Source of the DNA: an archaeon
GTDB lineage: Archaea; EX4484-52; B79-G9
Length of the DNA: 13,190 bases
Direction: 5' to 3'
Assembly (NCBI GenBank): GCA_013139905.1
Contig: WSZW01000035.1
Coordinates: 1 to 13,190, forward strand
A program made the translations under genes and the position numbers. Positions 1-6,319 of the stretch are shown here, piece after piece (position 1 is the first letter of the stretch; each line of letters starts with the position of its first letter). The notes below the pieces were generated by a model. It had not been told where the DNA came from. It worked only from the letters and a program-made list of their open reading frames with translations, and did no database searches.

Positions 1-113
1 ATCTAAAAAAGACCATTTTAGCAAAACCTCCAAAATATTCTCCCGAAGATAAATATGGAGAATATAGACGCAAGATGAAAAAAAGACTTGAAGAAAAAAA
101 TAAGGGAGATTGA
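1..113 (+). CDS. nop10: Nop10, H/ACA snoRNP protein (3' end only)
   Basis: The window opens inside this gene. Codons from position 3 to the TGA at 111-113 encode the last 36 residues, containing KPPKYSPEDKYGEYRRKMKK. This is the conserved C-terminal half of archaeal Nop10 (pattern KPPKFSPEDRYGKYRR); the zinc-binding N-terminal half lies outside the window. Nop10 is a small (about 55-60 aa) core protein of the H/ACA ribonucleoprotein. There it contacts the Cbf5 pseudouridine synthase and supports guide-RNA-directed pseudouridylation of rRNA. The gene ends 5 bp before the PAC2 gene; a nop10-PAC2 pair is a common archaeal arrangement and supports both calls. The identification rests on the C-terminal motif and this context. 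Confidence 0.88.
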   Translation, partial: LKKTILAKPPKYSPEDKYGEYRRKMKKRLEEKNKGD

Positions 114-118
114 TTTAG

Positions 119-907
119 ATGACTACAACAATTCACGTTTTAGAAAAACCAAAATTAAATAATCCAATATTTATTGAAGGATTGCCTGGAATTGGTTATG
201 TTGGTCGAAATGCAACCGGATACTTAATTGAAGAATTAAAAGCAGTAAAATTTGCAGAAGTTTATTCTGATCATTTTCCGCCTGTAGTTCTTTTAGAGCC
301 AAGCAAAAAAGGTTTAATGATTCCGATTAAAAATGAATTATATTATTGGAAAGCAAAAAAGAAAGGTCAAAGCGACATTATTTTACTTATTGGCGATTCA
401 CAAAGCATGGATCCTCAAGGTCATTACGAAATCACAAATAAAGTAATCGAATTATTAAAAACATACAATGTTTCAAAATTAATAACAATCGGTGGTTTTG
501 CAACCGGAAAAATGATTGAAAAACGAGTATGTAAAGTATACGGTGCTGCATCCGATGAAGAGCAAATAAAGATTTTCGAAAAAATCGGCGTTAAATTTAA
601 AAATACAAACATTGGTCAAATTATCGGTGCTTCTGGTTTGATGATAGTTGAAGGACACAGACAGGGAATTCCCGGCGTATGCCTTATGGGCGAAACATCC
701 GGCATGCTTTTATCTGATCCAAAATCAACAGAATCTGTAATAGAAATAATATCCAAATATCTAGGTATCAAAATCGATATGACTAAACTAGAACAAAGAA
801 TAAAAGAAATAGAAAAAGTCATAAAAAAGATTGAAGACCTACAAACAAAAATAATGTCCGGAACAAAAGATACAAAAAGTGACGAATCTTTAGGATATAT
901 AGGATAA
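119..907 (+). CDS. PAC2-family proteasome assembly chaperone homolog
   Basis: A 262-aa cytosolic protein of the PAC2/PbaA-PbaB family (COG2047-like). The N-terminal strand-loop IEGLPGIGYVGRNATGYLI (residues 19-37) is the hallmark PAC2 motif. It is followed by DHFPPVVLL and a C-terminal lobe with the usual GASGLM and GIPGVCLMGETSG segments. Family members assist assembly of the 20S proteasome or act as related ATP-independent chaperones. Residues about 220-245 (Lys/Glu/Ile-rich) are predicted to form a helix or short coiled coil. The protein ends in LGYIG, which resembles but does not match the HbYX proteasome-docking tail, because the Tyr is third from the end instead of second. The ATG at 119 follows AGGGAG at about 103-108 and lies 5 bp after nop10, so co-transcription is likely. 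The family call is firm; the specific role is not. Confidence 0.88.
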   Translation: MTTTIHVLEKPKLNNPIFIEGLPGIGYVGRNATGYLIEELKAVKFAEVYSDHFPPVVLLEPSKKGLMIPIKNELYYWKAKKKGQSDIILLIGDSQSMDPQGHYEITNKVIELLKTYNVSKLITIGGFATGKMIEKRVCKVYGAASDEEQIKIFEKIGVKFKNTNIGQIIGASGLMIVEGHRQGIPGVCLMGETSGMLLSDPKSTESVIEIISKYLGIKIDMTKLEQRIKEIEKVIKKIEDLQTKIMSGTKDTKSDESLGYIG

Positions 908-930
908 GTTGACTAAATATCAACTTTTTT
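906..930 (+). terminator. hairpin plus T-run after PAC2 gene
   Basis: AAGTTGA (906-912) and TCAACTT (920-926) are a perfect 7-bp inverted repeat with a 7-nt loop, followed directly by TTTT to 930. It overlaps the PAC2 stop codon (905-907). The geometry is that of an intrinsic terminator with a weak, A/T-rich stem. It would separate the nop10-PAC2 transcript from rpoK. Confidence 0.6.
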
Positions 931-935
931 AAAGG

Positions 936-945
936 TTTAAAAATT
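936..945 (+). promoter_or_regulatory. TATA element for rpoK
   Basis: TTTAAAAATT is centred about 27 bp before the ATG at 968, the spacing expected for an archaeal TATA box and a leaderless mRNA. It directly follows the terminator-like hairpin at 906-930, which supports a separate transcription unit for rpoK. Confidence 0.5.
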
Positions 946-967
946 AAGTTTAGTAAATATTTAATAT

Positions 968-1147
968 ATGTGGGTGAAAATAATAGAATATACAAAATAC
1001 GAACGTGTAAGACTTATCAGTGCAAGAGCACTTCAATTATCTATGGGCGCACCGCCTTTAATTAAGACAAAATCAACTGACGTAATAACAATTGCAGAAG
1101 AAGAATTTGCAAAAGACGCAATCCCATTTACCGTTATGCGGGATTAA
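968..1147 (+). CDS. rpoK: DNA-directed RNA polymerase subunit K (Rpb6/omega homolog)
   Basis: A 59-aa ORF with the clear RpoK signature: TKYERVRLISARALQLSMGA (residues 9-28), then PPLI and a C-terminal EEEFAKDAIPFTVMRD matching the family's EEF...IPITVRR ending. RpoK is the archaeal homolog of eukaryotic Rpb6 and bacterial omega. It binds the largest polymerase subunit and helps assemble and stabilise the enzyme. The length is normal for archaea (about 55-60 aa). The ATG at 968 sits about 27 bp after a TATA-like element, so the mRNA is probably leaderless. A GTG at 974 is a less likely alternative start. The gene is flanked by a hairpin terminator upstream and a T-rich terminator downstream, so it appears to be transcribed alone. 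Confidence 0.92.
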   Translation: MWVKIIEYTKYERVRLISARALQLSMGAPPLIKTKSTDVITIAEEEFAKDAIPFTVMRD

Positions 1148-1148
1148 G

Positions 1149-1162
1149 TTTTTTTCTTTTTT
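1149..1162 (+). terminator. oligo-T terminator after rpoK
   Basis: TTTTTTTCTTTTTT begins directly after the rpoK stop codon. Long U-tracts without strong hairpins are the typical archaeal intrinsic termination signal. A second T-rich run follows at about 1169-1175. Confidence 0.55.
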
Positions 1163-1233
1163 AAAATTGTTTTTATTGATTTCTGTATAGGTTAGTATTT
1201 ACTATAAAATAATGATAATTAATTAAAAACATT

Positions 1234-1258
1234 TAGTTCTTCACAAATCGTCGAACTA
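1234..1258. promoter_or_regulatory. inverted repeat upstream of por operon (candidate operator)
   Basis: TAGTTC (1234-1239) and GAACTA (1253-1258) form a perfect 6-bp inverted repeat with a 13-bp spacer, so the half-site centres are 19 bp apart, close to two helical turns. It ends about 20 bp before the operon TATA box at 1279-1286, where an archaeal regulator could block or assist TBP/TFB. No regulator gene is visible in the window. Confidence 0.35.
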
Positions 1259-1278
1259 TACACAGAATCGAATAAATC

Positions 1279-1286
1279 TTTATAAA
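1279..1286 (+). promoter_or_regulatory. TATA box of the por operon
   Basis: TTTATAAA is the best TATA element in the 172-bp rpoK-porG gap. Its centre is about 37 bp before the porG ATG at 1320, predicting a start of transcription near 1309 and a leader of about 10 nt. The rest of this gap holds the rpoK terminator and the inverted repeat at 1234-1258. Confidence 0.55.
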
Positions 1287-1319
1287 ATGCAACACAAAGA
1301 CTAGTTATAGTGAATTTTT

Positions 1320-1862
1320 ATGTTAAAACAAATACGGGTGCATGGTCGTGGCGGTCAGGGGGCTGTAACATCATGCGAACTTCTGGCAATTGCAGCCTTT
1401 AAAGACGGTAAATATTCTCAGTCATTCCCATTTTTCGGTGTAGCAAGAAGAGGAGCACCTGTAATGGCTTTTACAAGAATAGATGATAAATTCATCCGTT
1501 TAAGAGAGCAAGTAACAAAACCGGATTATGTTATGGTTCTAGACCCAACGTTAATTGATGTCATAGATGTCCATGAAGGAATAACAGACACAGGCATAAT
1601 CATAGTAAACACATCAAAAAGTCCAAGCGAACTAAATATAAAAACAAAAGCAAAAGTTGTAACCGTAGATATAACTAAAATATCTTTGGAAATAATTGGT
1701 GCACCGTTTGTAAACACACCCATGCTTGGAGCATTTGCAAAAGTAATAGGTGAAGTTTCATTAAAATCCATAATTTTGGCAATTGAAGAAAAAATGCCGG
1801 AAAAAATTGCAAAAAAAAATATTGACGCAGTAAAAAAAGTATTTGAGGTTACAAAATTATGA
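1320..1862 (+). CDS. porG: pyruvate:ferredoxin oxidoreductase, gamma subunit
   Basis: A 180-aa protein matching the gamma subunit of four-subunit archaeal 2-oxoacid:ferredoxin oxidoreductases. It has the N-terminal signature RVHGRGGQGAVTSCELLA (residues 6-23), then SQSFPFFGVARRGAPVMAFTRI, the segments that help bind the CoA substrate in this family. The enzyme reversibly converts pyruvate and CoA to acetyl-CoA and CO2 and reduces ferredoxin, in the cytosol. The length is typical (about 175-185 aa). It is the first gene of porG-porD-porA-porB; its TGA overlaps the porD start as ATGA. GTGA at 1310-1313 may serve as a weak Shine-Dalgarno core. Pyruvate is the likely substrate; a branched-chain (Vor) enzyme has the same architecture and cannot be excluded from sequence alone. 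Confidence 0.93.
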   Translation: MLKQIRVHGRGGQGAVTSCELLAIAAFKDGKYSQSFPFFGVARRGAPVMAFTRIDDKFIRLREQVTKPDYVMVLDPTLIDVIDVHEGITDTGIIIVNTSKSPSELNIKTKAKVVTVDITKISLEIIGAPFVNTPMLGAFAKVIGEVSLKSIILAIEEKMPEKIAKKNIDAVKKVFEVTKL

Positions 1863-2134
1863 CTATAGAAAAACACAGCCCAGGTGGCATAATCAAAGAT
1901 GTCGGAAGCACTACTTCAAATAAAACCGGCTCTTGGAGAACGTTTAGGCCAGTAGTAGATACAGATAAATGCACCGGTTGTGGTACTTGTGAGCGATTTT
2001 GTCCAGATGGCTCAATTGTCATCGACAAGAAAAAAAGAAAAGCAGAAGTAGATTATGATTACTGTAAAGGCTGCATGATATGTGCCGAAGTATGTCCTGT
2101 AAAATGCATAAAAAAAGAAATAGAACAAAAATAA
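1859..2134 (+). CDS. porD: pyruvate:ferredoxin oxidoreductase, delta (ferredoxin-like) subunit
   Basis: A 91-aa ferredoxin-type subunit with two complete [4Fe-4S] motifs. These are Cys38-x2-Cys41-x2-Cys44-x3-Cys48-Pro and Cys69-x2-Cys72-x2-Cys75-x3-Cys79-Pro. The N-terminal about 35 residues (GSWRTFRPVVDTDKC) are the usual PorD lead-in. It relays electrons from the TPP-containing alpha/beta part of the enzyme to soluble ferredoxin. An extra Cys83 follows the second motif. The start codon overlaps the porG stop by 4 bp (ATGA), consistent with coupled translation. The length fits archaeal PorD/VorD (about 80-105 aa). Confidence 0.94.
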   Translation: MTIEKHSPGGIIKDVGSTTSNKTGSWRTFRPVVDTDKCTGCGTCERFCPDGSIVIDKKKRKAEVDYDYCKGCMICAEVCPVKCIKKEIEQK

Positions 2135-2154
2135 TACTTAAAATACGTGATAAA

Positions 2155-3315
2155 ATGGTTAAAAAAAATATGCAGATTTTAGAAGGAAGCAGAGCCGCAG
2201 CAGAAGCTGTTGTATTGTGCAAACCGGCACTTACAGTTGCATACCCAATAACTCCGCAAACACACATAGTTGAAGATATTGCAAAATTCATAGCAGATGG
2301 CAAATTAACTGCAAAACACATAGAGGTCGAATCCGAATTTTCTGCAATGTCAGCCGCCGTTGGTGGTTCCGCAGCAGGATCTCGTGTCTTTACCGCAACA
2401 AGCTCTCAAGGATTAGCGCTTATGAACGAAGTATTGTTTGCAGCATCAGGCATGCGATTACCAATAGTAATGCAAGTAGTAAACCGAGCCCTATCCGCAC
2501 CAATTAATATCTGGAATGACTGGCAGGACTCAATTTCTGCAAGAGATTCAGGATGGCTTCAACTATACTGCGAAACAGCACAGGAAGTAGTAGATACTAC
2601 AATTCAAGCTTACAAAATAGCAGAAGATAATAACATTCTGCTTCCAATTATGGTTTGTATGGATGGTTTCTTCATAACACATACACTAGAGCCGGTTGAA
2701 CTTCCGGAACAAAAAAACGTAGATAAATTTTTACCAAAATATAAACCAACACATGTATTTTTAGATCCTGAAAAACCAATGACTCAAGGTCCATTCGCAT
2801 TTCCAAAACCATATATGGAGATGAGAAAACAGCTTTCAGACGCAGTTGATAATTCAGACAAAATGATAAAAAAAGTCCATGATGAATATGCAAAAACATT
2901 TGGACGCAAATACGGTAATGGTCTTATTGACGAATACAAAAATAAAGACAAAAAAACCGCAATAATCACCATGGGATCACTAGCAGGAACTGTTCGAGAA
3001 GCAGTTGATGCCAAAGATGATATTTCATTAGTAAGAATTAGATCGTATAGGCCATTTCCAAAAAAAGAGTTAAGAAAAGCACTTAAAAATGCGGACACAG
3101 TCATAATTTTAGAGAAAAACATAGCACTTGGAACTGGTGCCGGCGCACTTTATGATGAAGTTAGAAGTACCTTTTACGACGAAGACGGCAAGAAAAAAAT
3201 CTTAGGCGTTGTATGTGGTATAGGCGGTTCCGAAGTAACCGTTGAAGACGTCAAAGATATAGCTGAAATTTCAAAGAAAAAGAAAAACGGTGACATCTGG
3301 TGGCTAATGAAATGA
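2155..3315 (+). CDS. porA: pyruvate:ferredoxin oxidoreductase, alpha subunit
   Basis: A 386-aa alpha subunit. Residues 30-36 YPITPQT are the substrate/TPP-domain signature. Glu61 in ESEFSAMSAAVGG is the position of the TPP-activating glutamate, and TATSSQGLALMNE and the NIWNDWQDS...RDSGW segment follow. The C-terminal part (about 255-380) is the transketolase C-like domain (ITMGSLAGTVREAV, VRIRSYRPFP). I chose the ATG at 2155: it lies 20 bp after the porD stop, is preceded by a GTGAT Shine-Dalgarno core (2147-2151), and gives the usual length. An upstream in-frame ATG at 2080 would run back through porD and is rejected; an ATG at 2170 is possible. The stop is 10 bp before the porB start. Pyruvate is the most probable substrate, with a VorA-type role as the alternative. 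Confidence 0.93.
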   Translation: MVKKNMQILEGSRAAAEAVVLCKPALTVAYPITPQTHIVEDIAKFIADGKLTAKHIEVESEFSAMSAAVGGSAAGSRVFTATSSQGLALMNEVLFAASGMRLPIVMQVVNRALSAPINIWNDWQDSISARDSGWLQLYCETAQEVVDTTIQAYKIAEDNNILLPIMVCMDGFFITHTLEPVELPEQKNVDKFLPKYKPTHVFLDPEKPMTQGPFAFPKPYMEMRKQLSDAVDNSDKMIKKVHDEYAKTFGRKYGNGLIDEYKNKDKKTAIITMGSLAGTVREAVDAKDDISLVRIRSYRPFPKKELRKALKNADTVIILEKNIALGTGAGALYDEVRSTFYDEDGKKKILGVVCGIGGSEVTVEDVKDIAEISKKKKNGDIWWLMK

Positions 3316-3325
3316 TGTGATATTT

Positions 3326-4192
3326 ATGAAAAAAGACGATTTAATTGCACCGGGACACAGAACATGCGCAGGCTGCGGGCCTGCAATAGCAACAAGAATG
3401 ATGTTAAGAGCCACAGGCAAAAACGTAGTTTTATGCCACGCAACAGGATGTATGGAAGTAACAACAACACAATACCCGACAACAGCATGGAAAGTTCCAT
3501 GGATTCATGTTTTATTTGAAAATGCAAACTCTGTGGCTTCAGGTGTTCGAGAAGCACTAGACGCCCAAGGAAAAGAAGACGTGCATGTAATCGCGTTTGG
3601 CGGCGATGGTGGTATGGCAGACATCGGCTTAAGAGCAATGTCCGGACTATTTGAAAGAGGACATAATATATTAGTCGTAATTTATGATAACGAAGCATAC
3701 ATGAATACAGGAATACAAAGAAGTGGTTCAACCCCCTGGCAGGCAGCAACAACAACAACTCCTGCCGGAAAAGTAAGCAAGGGAAAAGAACAATGGAAAA
3801 AAGACATGATTGCAATTGCCGTCGCACATCACGTACCATACGCAGCAACAGCATCCATTGCATTTCCGTTTGATCTGGAAAAGAAAATAAAAAAAGCACT
3901 TTCTATAAAAGGTCCAAAATTCATTCAAATACACACACCATGCCCTGTTGGATGGTATTATTCTTCTGAAAAAACAGTTGAAGTAGCAAAACTTGCCGTT
4001 GATTCTAAAATGTGGGCATTATACGAAGTCGAAAACGGCGTAAAAAAACTTACATACAAGCCAAAAGAAACACCAGTTGCAGACTATATGAAACTTCAAA
4101 AAAGATTCAGACATTTAAGCGAAGAAGACATCAAAGAATACCAAAAACGTGTAGATGAGAATTTCGATAAAATGTTTGATGGCAGGCAATAG
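3326..4192 (+). CDS. porB: pyruvate:ferredoxin oxidoreductase, beta subunit
   Basis: A 288-aa beta subunit that carries TPP and a [4Fe-4S] cluster. Likely cluster ligands are Cys14 and Cys17 (RTCAGCGP), Cys42 (CHATGC) and Cys206 (TPCPVGW). The TPP-binding motif is GGDGGMADIGLRAMSG and continues as YDNEAYMNTGIQRSGSTP. The ATG at 3326 is preferred over the in-frame GTG at 3317: GTGAT at 3317-3321 then becomes the Shine-Dalgarno core 4 bp before the start, as seen for porA, and the protein begins MKKDDLIAPGHRTC like other PorB proteins. It works with PorG, PorD and PorA in reversible pyruvate oxidation to acetyl-CoA. The next gene starts 5 bp after its stop. Confidence 0.94.
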   Translation: MKKDDLIAPGHRTCAGCGPAIATRMMLRATGKNVVLCHATGCMEVTTTQYPTTAWKVPWIHVLFENANSVASGVREALDAQGKEDVHVIAFGGDGGMADIGLRAMSGLFERGHNILVVIYDNEAYMNTGIQRSGSTPWQAATTTTPAGKVSKGKEQWKKDMIAIAVAHHVPYAATASIAFPFDLEKKIKKALSIKGPKFIQIHTPCPVGWYYSSEKTVEVAKLAVDSKMWALYEVENGVKKLTYKPKETPVADYMKLQKRFRHLSEEDIKEYQKRVDENFDKMFDGRQ

Positions 4193-4197
4193 ATTCT

Positions 4198-5247
4198 ATG
4201 GATTTAGAAACGAAATGCATAGAATACATTAAAAATATCTCAAACACCAAAAGCGTATTCGTTCTTGACCCAATAAATCAAAATACCGAAAAAATAAAAT
4301 TTTTCAAAAATAAAAATTACAATCCTATTTTAAAATACGAAAAAAAGGAACTGCCAAAAACTTTTTTTCTTAAAATTAAACAACTACCTAACAATAAGTA
4401 TCCAAAATTATCTTATTTTATTCTTAAAAATATTCTCGAAGAAATAAATTTGCGTAATTCTTGCACTAAAAAAGAATATACAAAAAACTCTATAGATTTT
4501 TACGGTGTTCCTTCCGAAAATCTCGTATCTCATGCAAAAAAAATTCTTAAAAAGAATATTCCTATTTTAGAAGAAAAAACAATAACTCCACAAAATGTAG
4601 TATGTGGGCTTAATGAATATTTAAAAAGTAGAAAGTTAACCCATTGGGTGGTAAAAACAGCATCAATAACTGCAAAAGCAATAACGATACCTACAGAAAA
4701 AACATTAAAAATAAATAACAAGCTGTTGTTTTCTAAAAACGATTTAATACGTTTGAAAGTACACGAAATAGACACACACATTATGCGGGTTGAAAACAGC
4801 ATGCTTCAATCGCAGATATTGCATTTTGCATTTCCAAACTATCTTTCAACAGAAGAAGGGCTCGCACTTTATTCTGAAGAAATGAATGGTGTTTTAGATC
4901 AAAAAAGGATGGCTATTTGTGCGGGACGAGTATTAGCTGTGAATTTAGCATTAAATCATTCTTTTGCAGAAGTATTTGAAGCATTGACTGCGTATTTTGA
5001 TGATAATGATGCATGGGATATTACGTTAAGGGTAAAAAGAGGTCTTACAGATACATCGATGCCGGGTGGATATACAAAAGATTATATTTATCTTAACGGT
5101 TATTTTAAAATAAAAAAATATGTTGAATCCGGTGGTTCAATAAAAGATCTTTATGTGGCAAAAATAGGAATTAATGATTTATCAACAATTAAAGATTTAA
5201 AAGAAATAAAACCACCAAAATATTTACCTGAATACTTAAAAATCTAG
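4198..5247 (+). CDS. DUF1704 (QEGLA/MATCAP-type) metallopeptidase-like protein
   Basis: A 349-aa protein whose second half carries the DUF1704 hallmarks: a zinc-site motif H189-E-I-D-T-H194, followed about 25 residues later by T218EEGLALYSEE. The latter is the counterpart of the QEGLA motif, and its Glu is a likely third zinc ligand. It continues with R...DTSMPGGYTKDYIYLNGY. The first about 140 residues are Lys-rich and unremarkable. Bacterial members are annotated as flavohemoglobin expression-modulating QEGLA proteins. Eukaryotic relatives (MATCAP) are tubulin tyrosine carboxypeptidases, so a carboxypeptidase-like activity is an inference; the archaeal substrate is unknown. It lies 5 bp after porB and should be co-transcribed with it. 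The 3' end overlaps the convergent aminopeptidase-like gene by 12 bp. No signal peptide is visible. Confidence 0.82.
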   Translation: MDLETKCIEYIKNISNTKSVFVLDPINQNTEKIKFFKNKNYNPILKYEKKELPKTFFLKIKQLPNNKYPKLSYFILKNILEEINLRNSCTKKEYTKNSIDFYGVPSENLVSHAKKILKKNIPILEEKTITPQNVVCGLNEYLKSRKLTHWVVKTASITAKAITIPTEKTLKINNKLLFSKNDLIRLKVHEIDTHIMRVENSMLQSQILHFAFPNYLSTEEGLALYSEEMNGVLDQKRMAICAGRVLAVNLALNHSFAEVFEALTAYFDDNDAWDITLRVKRGLTDTSMPGGYTKDYIYLNGYFKIKKYVESGGSIKDLYVAKIGINDLSTIKDLKEIKPPKYLPEYLKI

Positions 5248-6243
5248 ATTTTCAACAATTTCTTTTATTTCTTCAATTAATATATTGCCTTTATCAATTA
5301 TTTTTTCGTTATCAAAAAAAACTGTTGGTTTTTGCATTATTCCATCTTTATGAATAAGAGATTCATTTTCCCCAAAAAGCGATTTGTTTGCGCCGAATGC
5401 CAAATGAACAGTACCTAAGCATTTTTCAGATTCTGTAATTGAAGAATTAAAAAGAGTCCACGGATTTGTGCCAATACCAAATTCGCCAAGAATATTTCCG
5501 TTTTCAAAATTAGATAAATGTTCAAACACTTTTTTTGCAGAATCTGTTTTTGAATCAACAATTTTTCCGTTCTTTATCTCAAAAATTACATTATTTAAAT
5601 ATAAAATATTTTCTTCGTATGGAACCATTATGCGGTCAAATTTCACCATGCCGTTCCCTGAATGCTCTATTGGCGCAACACACACTTCCCCAATTGGAAA
5701 ATTACATTGTCCGAAAGGTGTAAGTTTGGTTTTATCCACCTTTAATTTACGTTTTTCTTTCTTAAAACTAAAAGACAGACCATCATTTATTATTTTAATT
5801 TTGTTTGCGTTTTCAAGACGAATGCTCATTATATCTGTTATTTTTTCAATCAAGACATAATCAAAATCAGCAGCCCTCAAAATTATATTTTTTGAAATAT
5901 TTACGCACGATAATACTTTAGCACCATTAAGAACTGCTTTTTTTGTATGCTTGTGGTGTGTTAACGAATTTTTTGTCAGCAAAATAAGATTTTTAGCCGT
6001 TGTGTGTTTATCATAAATAGCATTTAGTGTTTCTGCATCTGTATTTTCTATCAATATATGTGTAATATAAATATTTTGTTTCGAAAGATTATTTTTAAAA
6101 ATATCGACAATATATGCGAATGACTCTTCATATATGACTATAAGTGTATCCTCTTCATTTAAGTCTAAAATATCAATCATACACAATATTCCTTTGTTTA
6201 ATTGATGTTTTTTGTTTTCGTTTAAATTGTAAATTTTAATCAT
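5236..6243 (-). CDS. M29-like aminopeptidase (COG2309 family)
   Basis: A 335-aa protein resembling M29 (AmpS/aminopeptidase T) metallopeptidases. The putative metal ligands keep the family order: Glu186 (NFPIGEVCVAP), Glu254 (LGEFGIGTNP), His280 (GTVHLAFG), then His298 and Asp300 (IHKDG). The catalytic Tyr of AmpT, expected shortly after His280, is not obvious (ANKSLFG follows). Activity could therefore differ from classical members. The reading frame is open upstream to an ATG at 6345, but I place the start at 6243. A TATA element at 6264-6272 is centred 25 bp upstream, the extra 34 residues look non-conserved, and the longer form would overlap the divergent gene at 6320. The 3' end overlaps the convergent DUF1704 gene. 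Its cytosolic role is probably terminal peptide degradation. Confidence 0.72.
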   Translation of the reverse strand: MIKIYNLNENKKHQLNKGILCMIDILDLNEEDTLIVIYEESFAYIVDIFKNNLSKQNIYITHILIENTDAETLNAIYDKHTTAKNLILLTKNSLTHHKHTKKAVLNGAKVLSCVNISKNIILRAADFDYVLIEKITDIMSIRLENANKIKIINDGLSFSFKKEKRKLKVDKTKLTPFGQCNFPIGEVCVAPIEHSGNGMVKFDRIMVPYEENILYLNNVIFEIKNGKIVDSKTDSAKKVFEHLSNFENGNILGEFGIGTNPWTLFNSSITESEKCLGTVHLAFGANKSLFGENESLIHKDGIMQKPTVFFDNEKIIDKGNILIEEIKEIVENLDF

Positions 6244-6263
6244 AATAATAGTTACATTTAACG

Positions 6264-6272
6264 TTTTTATAT
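6264..6272 (-). promoter_or_regulatory. TATA element for the M29-like gene
   Basis: On the minus strand this reads ATATAAAAA, centred about 25 bp before the ATG at 6243. This spacing predicts a leaderless mRNA and is the main reason for choosing 6243 over the upstream ATG at 6345. Confidence 0.5.
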
Positions 6273-6290
6273 CTTGTTGTATGGGATAAG

Positions 6291-6297
6291 TATATGA
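6291..6297 (+). promoter_or_regulatory. TATA-like element for the 6320 gene
   Basis: TATATGA is centred about 26 bp before the ATG at 6320. It is separate from the minus-strand TATA at 6264-6272, so this divergent pair has two back-to-back core promoters within about 35 bp. Confidence 0.4.
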
Positions 6298-6319
6298 AAT
6301 ATTAAGTTCAATTATATTT

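Noticed and set aside
2080..2154. 25-codon upstream extension of porA
   Set aside because: It runs through the conserved second cluster motif of porD in another frame. The ATG at 2155 has a GTGAT signal and gives the normal length.
3324..3899. 191-codon minus-strand open frame opposite porB
   Set aside because: It lies wholly antisense to the well-supported porB, and its product is a low-complexity Leu/Arg-rich sequence without a motif.
5468..5860. 130-codon plus-strand open frame within the M29-like gene
   Set aside because: It is antisense to a gene with conserved metal-ligand motifs, has no promoter or Shine-Dalgarno signal, and looks like a complementary-strand shadow.
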